NCBI GenBank assembly: GCA_929200335.1
Contig: CAKMZG010000142.1
Span: 1-6,695, forward strand
DNA length: 6,695 bases
Direction of reading: 5' to 3'
Source: an uncultured Alphaproteobacteria bacterium
Lineage (GTDB): Bacteria > Pseudomonadota > Alphaproteobacteria > Rhizobiales > Rhizobiaceae
Positions 4,561 through 6,695 of the stretch are shown here, in pieces (position 1 is the stretch's first letter; each line of letters starts with the position of its first letter). A model generated the notes under the pieces. The model had not been told where the DNA came from, did no database searches, and worked only from the letters and a program-made list of their open reading frames with translations. The translations under genes and the position numbers were made by a program.

Positions 4561-6695
4561 TTATGTAAATTTTCCTGAGCGAGGAAAGCCCTTTGGCACC
4601 ATACGACCAGCTTGAGCACGCTCACCACGCCATTCCGCGCATTCATCGCCTTGACGTGTGAAAGTACGGCCACTGCTGTCTTGCCATGTCATGCCAGCAT
4701 CCCAAGCAAAACACTTAGCATCAACGATGCCACCATCCTTATAACGCTGCAAACGCACGCCTTTACCGCGTGTCATCTCAGGCACTTGATCCATTGGGAA
4801 AACCAACATTTTGCGGTTCTCGCCAACTGTTACAATAGTATCACCCATAGCTTCAACGCAAAGCTTAGCTTCAACATCCCCAGAGACATTCAACACTTGC
4901 TTACCCTTGCGCGTATTAGCAATAACATCAGCCTCACTTACAATAAAGCCGTTACCAAGGGTAGATACAAGCAATCGCTTACGATCCGCTTTATAGGTAA
5001 AGGCATCCAAGATATCTTGAGAGTTATCCATATCAATCATAATGCGTACAGGCTCACCATGACCACGGCCGCCAGGCAATTTATCCGCTTGTAAGGTGTA
5101 AAACTTACCGGCAGTTGTAAAGAGTAACACACGATCTGTAGTCTCCGCATGGAATGCAACCTTTAACTTATCGCCCTCTTTGAAATTCAATGAGGAATAA
5201 TCGGCAATATGGCCTTTTAAAGCACGTATCCAACCTTTTTCTGATACCACTACAGTAACGGGCTCTTTTTCAATCATGGCTTGCTGAACGGCTTCAAGAT
5301 CAATCTCTTGAGCTGTGCTAAATTCAGTGCGCCGCGCACCTAAGTCTGTATTCTTACCAAATTGCTTCTTGACCTCGCCAATTTCCCAAGAAATGGTTTT
5401 CCATTGCTTATCATCATCCTCAAGCAGGCTTTCAATGCCAGATTTTTCTTCTAACAATGCAGTATGCTCATTACGCAATTCCATTTCTTCCAGTTTACGC
5501 AGAGAGCGCAAACGCATGTTCAAAATAGCTTCAGCCTGAGCATCTGTAAGATCAAATGCTTTAATCAATTCTTGCTTTGGATGATCCTCTTCTCGAATGA
5601 TGCGAATGACTTCATCAAGGTTTAAAAAAGCAACGATATACCCAGAGAGCAACTCAAGGCGGCGCTCAATTTGGCCAAGTCGGTTTTTAGAACGACGAAT
5701 AAGCACCTCTTTGCGGTGATCAAGCCATTCTTGCAAAACCTCACGAAGGGATAGTACTTTAGGTACTTTGCCTTGGGATAGCACGTTCATATTTAATGAA
5801 ATACGACTTTCAAGCTCAGTGAGCTTAAACAATGTCTCCATCAATAGCTCTGGATCGATATTCTTGCTCTTTGGCTCCAACACAAGACGAATATCCTCAG
5901 CCGATTCATCGCGAATATCAGCAAGCATCGGCAATTTCTTCGCCATCATCATTTCTGCAATACGCTCAATGAGGCGGGATTTTTGTACTTGGTAAGGAAT
6001 TTCTGTAACAACGATTACATAGTTGCCACGACCTACATCTTCTTTTTCCCATTTGGCACGAACGCGAAAACCACCGCGCCCAGTTTTATAGGCCTCTAGA
6101 ATATTTTCTTTCGGCTCAACAATAATACCGCCTGTTGGAAAATCAGGCCCTGGCACCATTTCAACCAATTTTTCAAAGCCAGCATTAGGGAATTTAATCA
6201 AATGCTGGGCAGCTTCGCAAAGTTCAGCCGCATTATGAGGCGGAATATTGGTTGCCATACCAACGGCAATACCAGCCGACCCATTGGCAAGTAGATTTGG
6301 AAACGCACCGGGTAAAACAATTGGCTCTTTATCTTCACCATCATAAGTTTCACGAAAATCAACGCTGTTCTCATCTAAGCCACGTAACAACATAGTTGCT
6401 ACTTCAGTCATTCGCGCTTCGGTATAACGCATAGCGGCTGCATTATCACCATCCACGTTACCAAAGTTACCCTGACCATCAACAAGCGGATAAAGAACGG
6501 CAAAATCTTGTGCCAAACGCACCAAAGCATCATAAACAGAAGCATCACCGTGTGGATGATATTTACCAATCACGTCACCCACGATACGCGCGCATTTTTT
6601 AAAGCCAGCATTAGGGTCAAGCTTCAAAATACGCATAGCGTGTAAAATGCGGCGATGCACAGGTTTCAAACCATCGCGCACATCAGGAAGCGCAC
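4561..6695 (-). CDS. parC: DNA topoisomerase IV subunit A; N-terminus outside window
   Basis: ParC is the DNA-cleaving subunit that, with ParE, unlinks daughter chromosomes. The frame runs off the window edge; about 710 residues are visible and roughly 40 are missing. It begins ALPDVRDGLKPVHRRI, so the GTG at 6681 is an internal valine, not a start. Counting that valine as 1, the HPHGDASVYDALVRLAQDF stretch (42-60) is the quinolone-determining region and Tyr86 in AAMRYTEARMT is the catalytic tyrosine (codon 6426-6424). The tower and coiled-coil part follows (about 180-450). The C-terminal beta-pinwheel blades start near 474, 516, 569 and 614, ending in a short basic tail. No GyrA-box (QRRGGKG-like) is seen, and the TRGKGVRLQRYKDGG stretch and C-terminus resemble alphaproteobacterial ParC, so ParC is preferred over GyrA. 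Ala47 occupies the position of E. coli ParC Ser80; Asp51 corresponds to Glu84. Confidence 0.95.
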   Translation of the reverse strand, partial: ALPDVRDGLKPVHRRILHAMRILKLDPNAGFKKCARIVGDVIGKYHPHGDASVYDALVRLAQDFAVLYPLVDGQGNFGNVDGDNAAAMRYTEARMTEVATMLLRGLDENSVDFRETYDGEDKEPIVLPGAFPNLLANGSAGIAVGMATNIPPHNAAELCEAAQHLIKFPNAGFEKLVEMVPGPDFPTGGIIVEPKENILEAYKTGRGGFRVRAKWEKEDVGRGNYVIVVTEIPYQVQKSRLIERIAEMMMAKKLPMLADIRDESAEDIRLVLEPKSKNIDPELLMETLFKLTELESRISLNMNVLSQGKVPKVLSLREVLQEWLDHRKEVLIRRSKNRLGQIERRLELLSGYIVAFLNLDEVIRIIREEDHPKQELIKAFDLTDAQAEAILNMRLRSLRKLEEMELRNEHTALLEEKSGIESLLEDDDKQWKTISWEIGEVKKQFGKNTDLGARRTEFSTAQEIDLEAVQQAMIEKEPVTVVVSEKGWIRALKGHIADYSSLNFKEGDKLKVAFHAETTDRVLLFTTAGKFYTLQADKLPGGRGHGEPVRIMIDMDNSQDILDAFTYKADRKRLLVSTLGNGFIVSEADVIANTRKGKQVLNVSGDVEAKLCVEAMGDTIVTVGENRKMLVFPMDQVPEMTRGKGVRLQRYKDGGIVDAKCFAWDAGMTWQDSSGRTFTRQGDECAEWRGERAQAGRMVPKGFPRSGKFT

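Noticed and set aside
4612..5094. 160-residue open frame on the plus strand
   Set aside because: It lies wholly antisense to the well-conserved C-terminal domain of parC, resembles no known protein and has no convincing ribosome binding site. Other plus-strand frames at 4811-4996, 5315-5539 and 5768-5995 are shadows of the same gene.
6679..6681. GTG as the parC start codon
   Set aside because: The frame continues upstream as ALPD, making the conserved ALPDVRDGLKPVHRR motif. The GTG is an internal valine and the true start is outside the window.

Overview
This looks like an ordinary chromosomal housekeeping region of an alphaproteobacterium, most likely of the order Hyphomicrobiales (Rhizobiales). 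The signs are a Bpt-type leucyltransferase and a ParC with alphaproteobacterial features, the order hemB - RDD gene - bpt - parC (which from memory resembles the order in many members of that order), and a GCATGTC...GACATAC palindrome like the intergenic elements scattered through rhizobial and Brucella genomes. The base composition is AT-rich by eye for that order, so a lower-GC lineage is likely. Genus cannot be told from the window.

Layout. Positions 1-497 (+) hold the C-terminal half of hemB (porphobilinogen synthase), with both Schiff-base lysines visible. Positions 585-1022 (+) encode a 145-residue RDD-family membrane protein. Positions 1134-2966 (+) encode a 610-residue SLC13/DASS-type permease that starts at TTG and carries two RCK_C (TrkA-C) domains between its membrane halves. 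Positions 3024-3773 (+) encode Bpt, the aspartate/glutamate leucyltransferase of the bacterial N-degron pathway, probably with its own promoter. Positions 3780-4247 (-) encode an unrecognised 155-residue protein with two membrane helices, ending 6 bases from the bpt stop. The 313-base gap 4248-4560 holds that gene's likely promoter, the palindromic repeat, and several small inverted repeats. Positions 4561-6695 (-) encode ParC (DNA topoisomerase IV subunit A), complete at its C-terminus and cut by the window edge at its N-terminus.

How the genes relate. They do not form one pathway. hemB belongs to tetrapyrrole synthesis, bpt to N-end-rule proteolysis through ClpS/ClpAP, and parC to chromosome decatenation. 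The RDD and SLC13 proteins are membrane proteins of unknown substrate. I see no phage, transposon, CRISPR or defence genes, no RNA genes, and no convincing new multi-gene system. The points most worth checking are the rhizobial-type palindrome, the unknown two-helix protein, the RCK-containing permease inside an otherwise conserved neighbourhood, and an alanine at the quinolone-critical position of ParC.
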